From positions 1 to 14,820 of the forward strand of contig JACMQE010000157.1 in the NCBI GenBank assembly GCA_014377145.1: a DNA stretch of 14,820 nucleotides, written 5' to 3'. The DNA comes from Glaciimonas sp. Lineage in GTDB: Bacteria > Pseudomonadota > Gammaproteobacteria > Burkholderiales > Burkholderiaceae. The translations under genes and the position numbers were made by a program. Position 1 is the first letter of the stretch, and every line of letters starts with the position of its first letter. The notes below the pieces were generated by a model. The model saw nothing but the letters and a program-made list of their open reading frames with translations. It searched no databases and was not told the origin of the DNA. Shown piece after piece: positions 8,351-14,425 of this stretch.

Positions 8351-9163
8351 ATGACCGACTCGCTTATTGTTGCTATTCCCGTTGAGATTCATCGTATGTT
8401 GCAGATTGCACATCCTTCGTGGCGGCCAATTTTGTTGGAGGGCCTGCGTGCAATGATGGCTGTACATCCTACTTATTTATCTCAGCTTGTGGCGTCCGAT
8501 TATTTACCTACGGAAGGGCGTTTGTTCGCAGCTTTTGCATTGCCATTGGATGCGGTTAAATATGTCTTGGTGGGAGAGGGGCCTTATCCTCGCGCAGCGA
8601 GTGCGACGGGAGTTTGTTTTATGGATGGTGCGGTGGGGGCGCTATGGTCAGAAAGTGGCTTTTCAAAGCAAGTTAATCGCGCGACCTCTCTACGCAATTT
8701 TATAAAGATGCTCTTGGTTGCCGACGGTCAGTTAATGATCGAGAAAACCACTGGTGAGGTGATGGGTGGGGTGGCGTTGAGTGCCCAGGAGCTGGGTTCC
8801 GCGACAATTCAGACTCTTACAGATTTGCAGGATAACCTTACTTCTCAGGGATTTTTATTGCTGAATGCAACCCTGGTTTTTCGTTCTGTCGCGGCACCGA
8901 AGCGGGAGGCCAAGCCTTGGCTTCCTTTTTTACAAGCTATCTTGCAAGGTTTGTTGGATCGCGGCGAGCGTTGCTCTGCCAGATTGCCGACACTCATTTT
9001 GTGGGGGAGGATTGCGGAGCAGTTAAATGCATTGCAGCTGACAGCACAATTCCCGAAGTTAGTTGCAGAGCATCCTTATAATCTAACCTTCATTGGTAAT
9101 GCCGGAATGCATGCCTTGTTTGGGCACATGCATTTAATGCGGAAGCATGTCGGCAATGATTGA
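8351..9163 (+). CDS. uracil-DNA glycosylase superfamily protein, divergent
   Basis: The 270-residue product follows the UDG layout. GEGPYPR at 75-81 sits where family-1 UDG has GQDPYH. TSLRN at 112-116 matches the PSLRN region, FLLLNATLVFR at 168-178 matches the LLLN-motif strand, LILWG at 215-219 matches the LLWG strand, and EHPYN at 240-244 corresponds to HPSP, keeping the His. The water-activating Asp of the first motif is Gly77 here and the HPSP loop is changed, so canonical uracil excision is doubtful. I recall similar GExPYPR proteins in Oxalobacteraceae annotated as uracil-DNA glycosylase, so this is likely a family variant rather than a local mutation. It lies 80 bp behind uvrB with no clear promoter or strong ribosome-binding site between. 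A role in DNA repair is plausible but unproven. Confidence 0.7.
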   Translation: MTDSLIVAIPVEIHRMLQIAHPSWRPILLEGLRAMMAVHPTYLSQLVASDYLPTEGRLFAAFALPLDAVKYVLVGEGPYPRAASATGVCFMDGAVGALWSESGFSKQVNRATSLRNFIKMLLVADGQLMIEKTTGEVMGGVALSAQELGSATIQTLTDLQDNLTSQGFLLLNATLVFRSVAAPKREAKPWLPFLQAILQGLLDRGERCSARLPTLILWGRIAEQLNALQLTAQFPKLVAEHPYNLTFIGNAGMHALFGHMHLMRKHVGND

Positions 9164-9206
9164 CATTGACGATTGCTCTTGAATCCTCGATTAAATTAAA
9201 CTCATT

Positions 9207-9230
9207 TGACGAAGGTCGTCATCGATTTTT
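9207..9230 (+). terminator. rho-independent terminator after the UDG-like gene
   Basis: TGACGA (9207-9212) and TCGTCA (9216-9221) form a perfect 6-bp stem with a 3-base loop, followed by TCGATTTTT. The stem is short, but its position 43 bases behind the stop and the T-run favour termination of the uvrB-side transcript. It also separates it from the convergent TetR pseudogene. Confidence 0.5.
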
Positions 9231-9246
9231 CTTGCTGCCTTTTCAG

Positions 9247-9885
9247 TTAGAACTTTTGTGGTGGGCAGGTTGTTTGGCGGTGCGGCTTTAGTTTTGTTTG
9301 GATTTTTTTGGGTATATCCCGGGTCAACCAGTTTTTTAGCATATTGTCGAATACTGCAAGCAGTACTTCCGGTTGATTCTGTGTGTAGGCTTGCCGAATA
9401 ACTAAGCCGTCCCACATGGCTGTGAGTAGGAGTGCTACTTGTTCCGCGTCCAGTCCGGGATCGATTTGCTTGCGCCTTTGTGCCATGCGCAGCATGGTAG
9501 CTAGCCCATCGACCCATTCCGATTCTGCTTTCTTGATGATTGCGTCCACTTTCTTGTTGCGTAAGCCTTCCGCATAGATTTCTGTCATCATTCCAGCGTC
9601 GCTAATTGCTGCATATCGAAGTGCAAAAGTCTGTGTAATCACGAAGAGTGTTGGGGGTAGATTGTCAGTTTCGTGAAATGTAGTTAACATTTTGCGCGCC
9701 CGGTGACGTTCATCTTCAGCCATCGCGGCGATAATTGCATCCTTGCTTGTGAAATATCGGTACACGGCATCCGGCACAAGACCGACTTCAGTACAAATTC
9801 CCTACATTGATGTTTGATGGAAGCCCGTTTTGCGGAAGCACTTCCATGCCGATTTCAGGATATCTGCGCGTTTTTTTCGGCTCTA
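9247..9885 (-). pseudogene. TetR/AcrR-family transcriptional regulator, inactivated
   Basis: On the minus strand the full gene can be read over about 213 codons. It starts SRKKRADILKSAW from 9882, but the expected ATG is ATAG at about 9886-9883. The helix-turn-helix then reads FRKTGFHQTSM, TAG (9804-9802, where Gln is expected), GICTEVGLVPDAVYRYF. So both the start and the recognition region are broken. The C-terminal ligand-binding domain is open from 9777 down to the stop at 9247 (SKDAIIAAMAEDERHRAR ... VALLLTAMWDGLV), and a GTG at 9777 could start it, but the product would lack DNA binding. Intact TetR proteins of this kind usually control a drug or solvent efflux operon; no such operon is next to it. 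Clear pseudogene; its target is unknown. Confidence 0.85.
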
Positions 9886-9975
9886 TGGGTAGGTGATTGC
9901 GGGGTTTTGAATTTGTGGGTGACCATGCGTGTGTTTCTGAAATAATTTATACCTAAAGGGCAACATTATAGTTTG

Positions 9976-10004
9976 ATCAAGCCAATGCTTGATGGCTCGT
10001 TTTT
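9976..10004 (+). terminator. possible stem-loop with T-run in the gap
   Basis: ATCAAGC (9976-9982) pairs with GCTTGAT (9987-9993) around a 4-base loop, and a run of five T follows 6 bases later (10000-10004). No gene on the plus strand ends just before it, so it may be a relic of a lost gene or a chance structure. The rest of the gap from 9886 to about 10020 shows no coding signal. Confidence 0.3.
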
Positions 10005-10026
10005 AACAAATGATGATTTCTTTAAG

Positions 10027-10124
10027 ACTTACGCAAAAACGCTCCAGCAGCGTTATACTTTCTTAGCTGTACTAGCGCGTACTGTCTTCGTCGACACGCC
10101 TTGCTGGGACAATTTTGCGTAAGT
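10027..10124. repeat. 98-bp element with terminal inverted repeats (MITE-like)
   Basis: The left end ACTTACGCAAAA (10027-10038) and the right end TTTTGCGTAAGT (10113-10124) are perfect inverted copies. After a 5-base unmatched gap CCAGCA (10044-10049) is mirrored by TGCTGG (10102-10107), so the terminal repeats are about 23 bp. The inside is only about 50 bp and has no ORF, so it cannot encode a transposase; this is the build of a miniature inverted-repeat element or a solo remnant of an insertion sequence. The flanks (TTTAAG and TCTATT) show no obvious target duplication. It lies about 160 bp upstream of the isc promoter. Ends of the ACTTACGCAAA type are familiar to me from repeats in other Proteobacteria, but I cannot name the parent element. 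Confidence 0.6.
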
Positions 10125-10201
10125 TCTATTTTTGTCTTGGGAATTCATTTCGACCAGTATCAGACAGTCAAGTTCAACTATTACTAGGAAGGATCTTATA
10201 A

Positions 10202-10261
10202 ATGGATCTAACTGGCGTCACCCCAAAGATTTTAAAATGGCATAAGTTGTTGATTTTATAA
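10202..10261 (+). other. possible 19-residue ORF with good ribosome-binding site
   Basis: AGGAAGGA at 10186-10193 lies 8 bases before an ATG that opens 19 codons (MDLTGVTPKILKWHK...) ending TAA at 10259-10261. It sits between the inverted-repeat element and the isc promoter. The peptide is not known to me; it may be a small protein, the 5' stub of a lost gene, or chance. Only the ribosome-binding site and spacing support it. Confidence 0.25.
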
Positions 10262-10282
10262 AAATTTATTTGGAATTTGGCT

Positions 10283-10307
10283 ATACCTGACGAAATTACT
10301 CAAGTTT
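10283..10307 (+). promoter_or_regulatory. putative type-1 IscR operator
   Basis: Against the type-1 IscR consensus known from E. coli (ATA-SYY-GAC-T-RWWWY-AGTC-RRS-TAT, written here from memory), 22 of 25 positions agree: ATACCTGAC at the left, AAATT in the centre, CAAG at the right. The mismatches are at 10292, 10299 and 10306. It covers the -35 element and most of the spacer of the iscR promoter, exactly where a repressor would act. This predicts that 2Fe-2S-IscR represses its own operon here as in E. coli. Confidence 0.65.
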
Positions 10308-10315
10308 GTTATACT
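10287..10315 (+). promoter_or_regulatory. sigma70 promoter of the isc operon
   Basis: CTGACG (10287-10292) serves as -35 and TATACT (10310-10315) as -10, with a 17-bp spacer. It lies about 64 bp upstream of the iscR start and gives a leader of about 57 bases. The -35 is imperfect, as is common at regulated promoters, and is inside the predicted IscR operator. Confidence 0.6.
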
Positions 10316-10378
10316 ACCCAAAATTATTCAGGTATTCGGAATAAAGAAACAACAGGCAGTTTCACTACCGGAGATCTT

Positions 10379-10864
10379 ATGCGTTTGACTACGAAAGGCC
10401 GATTTGCGGTAACTGCAATGATTGACTTGGCTTTGCGTCAGGGGCGAGGACCCGTGACGTTGTCCGCGATCAGCGAGAGGCAAGAAATTTCGTTATCTTA
10501 TCTGGAGCAATTATTCGGTAAATTGCGTCGTCACCAAATAGTGGAGTCGGTACGGGGACCTGGCGGCGGGTATAATTTAGCGCGGCGTGCTGAAGATGTC
10601 ACTGTCGCCGACATTATTATTGCCGGCGATGGGCCGTTGGATGCAACGCAATGCGGCGGCAAAGAAAATTGCCATAGTTCAGATCATGGCGGTGGCAGCC
10701 GTTGTATGACACATGATTTGTGGGCGACGCTTAATGCCAAGATGGTTGGATATCTGGATTCAGTATCGCTGAAAGATTTAGTGGATCAGCAAAATGCACA
10801 TGTAAAACAGAAGAAACCTGAAAAAAATGTGGTGGTGATGCATCGTTTCCACCTGGTTGCTTGA
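10379..10864 (+). CDS. iscR: Fe-S cluster-sensing transcriptional regulator IscR (Rrf2 family)
   Basis: IscR senses Fe-S status by carrying a 2Fe-2S cluster and represses the isc operon when loaded. From the ATG at 10379 (GGAG 5 bases before it) the product is 161 residues, the normal size. An upstream in-frame extension to 10277 crosses the promoter and is not real. The winged helix is typical: MRLTTKGRFAVTAM, ISLSYLEQLFGKLR, VESVRGPGGGYNL. The cluster ligands are Cys92 and Cys98, then Cys109 and His112; E. coli has 92, 98, 104 and 107, so the loop between the second and third Cys is 5 residues longer (HSSDHGGGSR). The C-terminus ends unusually in VVVMHRFHLVA. iscS starts 18 bases after the stop, so the two are co-transcribed. 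Confidence 0.95.
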   Translation: MRLTTKGRFAVTAMIDLALRQGRGPVTLSAISERQEISLSYLEQLFGKLRRHQIVESVRGPGGGYNLARRAEDVTVADIIIAGDGPLDATQCGGKENCHSSDHGGGSRCMTHDLWATLNAKMVGYLDSVSLKDLVDQQNAHVKQKKPEKNVVVMHRFHLVA

Positions 10865-10882
10865 TTGGAGCTTGAAAAAAGT

Positions 10883-12136
10883 ATGAACGCACCTCTGGAA
10901 AAAAGCCTGATAGATACGCTAAAGGCGCCGCACTTTCCCATTTATATGGACTATTCGTCGACCACGCCGATTGACCCGCGTGTGGCCGATAAAATGATTC
11001 CTTACCTGCGTGAGCAGTTCGGCAATCCCGCTTCGCGCAGTCATATGTACGGTTGGACTGCGGAAAAAGCTGTCGAAGATGCACGTGAGCAAGTAGCTGC
11101 ATTAGTGCATGCTGACTCCCGTGAAATCATCTGGACTTCCGGTGCAACTGAAGGTAATAACCTGGCGCTTAAGGGCGCAGCAAATTTCTACAAGACCAAG
11201 GGTAAACACATCATCACGGTGAAGACTGAGCACAAGGCTGTACTGGACACCGTGCGTGAACTTGAGCGTCAGGGTTTTGAAGTAACTTATTTGCAGCCGC
11301 AAGATAACGGTCTTATTACCATCGAACAGCTTGAGGCGGCAATCCGCCCTAATACTATTTTGATCTCGGTAATGCTAGTGAACAATGAAATTGGCGTGAT
11401 TCAGCCGATACCTGAAATCGGCGAACTCTGCCGTAAAAAAGGTATTATTTTCCATTGTGATGCAGCGCAGGCAACAGGTAAGCTTGAAATCGATTTAGAA
11501 AAATGGAAAGTCGATCTGATGACTTTTACTGCGCATAAAACTTATGGTCCTAAAGGTATTGGTCCGTTATACGTTCGTCGCAAGCCACGTATTCGTCTGG
11601 AAGCTCAAATGCATGGTGGCGGCCATGAACGTGGTTTGCGATCAGGCACTTTGCCAACCCACCAAATCGTTGGTATGGGCGAAGCGTTCCAGCTTGCGCA
11701 AGAAGAAATGGTGACTGAGCTTGTGCGTATAAGAGCGTTACGAGATCGTTTATCGGCAGGTTTGCAAATGATGGAAGAAGTGTACGTCAATGGCGACATG
11801 GACCATCGGGTACCCCATAACCTCAATGTCAGCTTTAACTATGTTGAAGGTGAATCATTGGTGATGGCGATCAAAGACATAGCAGTATCGTCCGGTTCAG
11901 CTTGTACTTCGGCAAGTCTGGAACCATCGTACGTACTGCGCGCACTAGGCCGGAACGATGAATTGGCGCATAGCTCGATCCGTTTCACTATCGGTCGCTT
12001 TACAACAGAAGAGGAAATCGATTTCACGATTGAGCTAATCAAAGGAAAAGTGGCAAAGTTGCGTGAGTTATCACCGTTGTGGGATATGTATAAGGACGGG
12101 ATCGATATTAGTACGATCCAGTGGGCAGCACATTAA
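10883..12136 (+). CDS. iscS: cysteine desulfurase IscS
   Basis: IscS is a PLP enzyme that takes sulfur from L-cysteine as a persulfide and passes it to IscU, and to other acceptors such as tRNA thiolation enzymes. The ATG at 10883 gives 417 residues starting MNAPLEKSL; a TTG at 10865 in frame is less likely, though GGAG at 10867-10870 is rather far (12 bases) from the ATG. Visible are [14 protein letters not shown] near the N-terminus, [12 protein letters not shown], the pair [10 protein letters not shown], the PLP Lys219 in [10 protein letters not shown], and the sulfur-bearing Cys341 in [13 protein letters not shown] on the mobile loop. The Lys to Cys distance (122) equals that of E. coli IscS. 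Group I desulfurase, intact. It is the second gene of the isc operon. Confidence 0.97.
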   Translation: MNAPLEKSLIDTLKAPHFPIYMDYSSTTPIDPRVADKMIPYLREQFGNPASRSHMYGWTAEKAVEDAREQVAALVHADSREIIWTSGATEGNNLALKGAANFYKTKGKHIITVKTEHKAVLDTVRELERQGFEVTYLQPQDNGLITIEQLEAAIRPNTILISVMLVNNEIGVIQPIPEIGELCRKKGIIFHCDAAQATGKLEIDLEKWKVDLMTFTAHKTYGPKGIGPLYVRRKPRIRLEAQMHGGGHERGLRSGTLPTHQIVGMGEAFQLAQEEMVTELVRIRALRDRLSAGLQMMEEVYVNGDMDHRVPHNLNVSFNYVEGESLVMAIKDIAVSSGSACTSASLEPSYVLRALGRNDELAHSSIRFTIGRFTTEEEIDFTIELIKGKVAKLRELSPLWDMYKDGIDISTIQWAAH

Positions 12137-12158
12137 CAGTTAATTCCAGATATTCTTT

Positions 12159-12173
12159 TGCGGCGAAGCCGCA
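12159..12173 (+). promoter_or_regulatory. intercistronic hairpin between iscS and iscU
   Basis: TGCGGC and GCCGCA pair perfectly around a GAA loop, 22 bases after the iscS stop and just before the iscU ribosome-binding site. There is no T-run after it, so it is not a simple terminator. Structures of this type can protect the 3' end of an upstream message or set relative levels of iscS and iscU. Confidence 0.45.
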
Positions 12174-12196
12174 GGGCTCAAACAAGGAGTAGCACA

Positions 12197-12601
12197 ATGT
12201 CTTATTCAGAAAAAGTTCTTGATCATTATGAAAACCCACGCAATGTTGGTGCCTTTGAAAAGGGTGATGACACCGTAGGCACCGGTATGGTCGGCGCACC
12301 AGCATGTGGCGATGTAATGAAATTACAAATCAAGGTCGGCGCAGACGGCATAATTCTGGATGCAAAGTTCAAGACTTATGGTTGCGGTTCGGCAATTGCA
12401 TCTTCTTCGTTAGTGACGGAGTGGGTCAAGGGTAAGACACTTGATCAGGCGATGTCGATTAAGAACACGCAAATTGCTGAAGAGCTGGCGCTGCCACCGG
12501 TTAAAATTCACTGCTCTATTTTGGCAGAAGATGCTATCAAGGCAGCAGTTGAAGACTACAAAGCGAAGCACGGTACAGTTCAGCAAAAGCAAGCGGCATA
12601 A
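12197..12601 (+). CDS. iscU: Fe-S cluster scaffold protein IscU
   Basis: IscU is the scaffold on which 2Fe-2S clusters are built from sulfur delivered by IscS, and released with HscA/HscB help. The ATG at 12197 is 7 bases after GGAG and gives 134 residues starting MSYSEKVLDHYENPRNVG; the frame extends upstream to 12158 but through the hairpin, so that is not used. All three cluster Cys are at the E. coli positions: Cys37 in GAPACGD (with Asp39), Cys63 in TYGCGSA, Cys106 in KIHCSIL. The HscA recognition motif LPPVK is at 99-103. The C-terminal tail is a few residues longer than in E. coli and Gln/Lys rich. Intact and in operon order. Confidence 0.97.
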   Translation: MSYSEKVLDHYENPRNVGAFEKGDDTVGTGMVGAPACGDVMKLQIKVGADGIILDAKFKTYGCGSAIASSSLVTEWVKGKTLDQAMSIKNTQIAEELALPPVKIHCSILAEDAIKAAVEDYKAKHGTVQQKQAA

Positions 12602-12710
12602 TTTGTAAATAGGCAAGTGATATTGTTCTAGTAATGTGCGACGTTTAGTGCGGTTCAGGTTGCGCTTGTTAAAATAATAGAAAAAAGTAAAGGGAAAGAG
12701 ACAATAAGTT

Positions 12711-13034
12711 ATGGCAATCACGCTCACTGAAAAAGCTGCAAAACATATTAATCGCTACATCGAAAGACGTGGAAAAGGTATCGGTTTACGTTTTGGTGTA
12801 CGCACTACCGGTTGTTCTGGATTGGCTTATAAACTGGAATATGTTGATGAAAAAACCACTGAAGATGCAGTTTTTGAATCGCATGGTATACAAGTTTTTG
12901 TCGATCCCAAGAGTTTTCCCTATATTGATGGCACTGAACTAGATTTCGCCCGTGAAGGTTTGAACGAAGGGTTCAAGTTTTATAATCCAAACGTCAAGGA
13001 TGAGTGTGGTTGCGGTGAAAGCTTCACGATTTAA
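12711..13034 (+). CDS. iscA: A-type Fe-S carrier protein IscA
   Basis: IscA binds iron or Fe-S clusters and hands them to target apoproteins, mainly for 4Fe-4S maturation. The 107-residue product matches the family in length and carries the three invariant cysteines, Cys35 in TTGCSGLAY and Cys99 and Cys101 in DECGCGESF near the C-terminus. The ATG at 12711 follows a purine-rich GGGAAAGAG stretch about 10 bases upstream. The gap to iscU is 109 bp, longer than elsewhere in the cluster, without a clear promoter. A terminator-like hairpin follows the gene. Confidence 0.95.
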   Translation: MAITLTEKAAKHINRYIERRGKGIGLRFGVRTTGCSGLAYKLEYVDEKTTEDAVFESHGIQVFVDPKSFPYIDGTELDFAREGLNEGFKFYNPNVKDECGCGESFTI

Positions 13035-13103
13035 TCTGACTAGCCGGGCATGTCCCGAATGTGATTATTTGCTTTTTCGTTACTCACCACTCATCGATCA
13101 GTT

Positions 13104-13135
13104 AAGCCTGTTGCATTAGAACAGGCTTTTGTTTT
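13104..13135 (+). terminator. rho-independent terminator between iscA and hscB
   Basis: AAGCCTGTT (13104-13112) and AACAGGCTT (13120-13128) form a perfect 9-bp stem with a 7-base loop, followed by TTGTTTT. It lies 70 bases after iscA and ends only 8 bases before the hscB ATG. As a strong intrinsic terminator it would cut iscRSUA from hscB; partial read-through would give a lower level of the chaperone genes. Confidence 0.75.
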
Positions 13136-13143
13136 AAATAAAT

Positions 13144-13659
13144 ATGCAAAACCACTTTGATTTGTTTCACCTTTCCCAAGATTTTTCGCTTGATCTATCA
13201 GTATTGGAGCAGGCATACCACGAGGTGCAAAATCAAATTCATCCGGATCGTTTTGTGAATGCTACCGGTGCTGAAAAATGGGTTGCCATACAATGGGCGA
13301 TACGTGCAAACGAAGCCTACCAAACACTTAAAAATCCATTTAAGCGTGCAGCCTATTTATGTGAACTGAATGGGGTAGACCTACAAGCCGAATCGAATAC
13401 CGCCATGTCTGGTAGTTTTCTGATGCAGCAGATGGAGTGGCGTGAAGCATTAGAGGATGCGCGTGATGCCAAAAACCTTGAGGCATTGGAGCGATTGAAT
13501 GTTGCCTTGCGTTTGGCGCGGACGAAAGACTTGTTGCAGATTGCCGTTACGCTGAGTGCCAGAGATTTTGAAACAGCCGCGCAATACGTGCGGCAATTAA
13601 TGTTTTTGGAAAGATTCGGTGAAGAAATTAACAATACCTTTTCTATCCTGGAGTCTTAA
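13144..13659 (+). CDS. hscB: co-chaperone HscB (J-type, Fe-S assembly)
   Basis: HscB is the J-domain partner that brings IscU to the Hsp70 HscA and stimulates its ATPase. The 171-residue length is normal. The J domain fills about the first 75 residues with the essential HPD at 33-35 (IHPDRF) and helix I/II residues FDLF and ANEAYQTLKNPFKRAAYL. The C-terminal three-helix domain that binds IscU starts near MQQMEWREALEDA. The ATG at 13144 gives the typical start. No ribosome-binding site is visible, because the sequence before it is the AT-rich tail of a terminator hairpin. Expression thus depends on read-through or on an unusual leader. The next gene should be hscA, but a dead exporter gene lies between. 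Confidence 0.93.
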   Translation: MQNHFDLFHLSQDFSLDLSVLEQAYHEVQNQIHPDRFVNATGAEKWVAIQWAIRANEAYQTLKNPFKRAAYLCELNGVDLQAESNTAMSGSFLMQQMEWREALEDARDAKNLEALERLNVALRLARTKDLLQIAVTLSARDFETAAQYVRQLMFLERFGEEINNTFSILES

Positions 13660-13721
13660 ATAAGCATTGTAGAAATTGATTGGCACGATTGATTATTAAT
13701 TTTCGCTGCGTATTTTATCAG

Positions 13722-13769
13722 CCACAGAGTGCGAATGTTATTGGGATTTAATAATTCTCTGTGGTTTTA
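13722..13769 (+). terminator. long-loop hairpin with T-run after hscB
   Basis: CCACAGAG (13722-13729) and CTCTGTGG (13757-13764) pair perfectly and TTTTAT follows. The 27-base loop can extend the stem further through GAAT and TATT pieces pairing with AATA and ATTC, with small bulges. It is 62 bases after hscB and would separate it from the genes behind. Confidence 0.5.
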
Positions 13770-13813
13770 TAAATATGTGTCTTATCCTGACAACCCACTA
13801 GCGCTAACAGATA

Positions 13814-14421
13814 ATGAGCATGCCTGAAGTTTTGTTGTTTTTACTTGCGGCGATCACACTGATGCTGGCGCTCGGTCCGGATAATATTTATGTGCTGAAA
13901 AGTGGTATCACGCAGGGAAGAAAAGCCAGTTTGGTTGCTACGTTAGGTTTTAGCTAAGTTGTATTTTTTCATGGAATGCTGGCAGTTCTTGGTTTTCCTG
14001 CATTGATTAAGGACTTGCCGAATGCATGCGCTTTATTACGATATGCCGGAGCAGGCTACCTGATCTATCCTGGCGTACGTACTTTCCTTTCGACCGCAGC
14101 GATTCAGATGCAAGGTTCGTCTAAGACTATTAATTTGTCACACATTTATTGGCAAAACTTGATTGTAAATATTCTGAATCCTAAAGTTACTCTATTTTTA
14201 TCGCAGTTTGTGAACATGCAAGCCGAGCATACCCCTACGCAGATGCTATTGTTGGCAACGGCGTTTACCTTGCAGGCGCCCGCTATTTTTAGCGTGATTG
14301 CTTGTTTCTCTGGAATGGTCAGTGCTTTTTTCAAAGCAAAGCATTGACCGCCACTTACTTGAATCGATTGACTGGCTCAGCGTTTATCACTTTCGGTATC
14401 CGTATTGCTCTCCCGGAATAA
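13814..14421 (+). pseudogene. LysE/RhtB-family amino acid exporter, inactivated
   Basis: Intact members are inner-membrane proteins of about 205 residues with six hydrophobic segments that export amino acids such as lysine, threonine or homoserine lactone. Here the frame starts MSMPEVLLFLLAAITLMLALGPDN; GPDN is the family signature near the end of segment one. TAA at 13955-13957 interrupts it (codon 48). It resumes as HGMLAVLGFPALIKDL, LLRYAGAGYLIYPGV and LIVNILNPKVTLFLSQF, the conserved NPK motif. Near 14335-14345 a one-base shift is needed to read the last segment [20 protein letters not shown], with stop at 14419-14421. One nonsense and one frameshift therefore kill it. It lies between hscB and hscA, and its last codons supply the space used for the hscA ribosome-binding site. 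Confidence 0.85.
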
Positions 14422-14425
14422 AACT

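Noticed and set aside
10277..10378. N-terminal extension of IscR
   Set aside because: It crosses the predicted promoter and operator, and IscR proteins begin MRLT at the ATG at 10379, which has a good ribosome-binding site.
12158..12196. N-terminal extension of IscU
   Set aside because: It would translate through the intercistronic hairpin; the ATG at 12197 has GGAG at proper distance and gives cysteines at the standard numbering.
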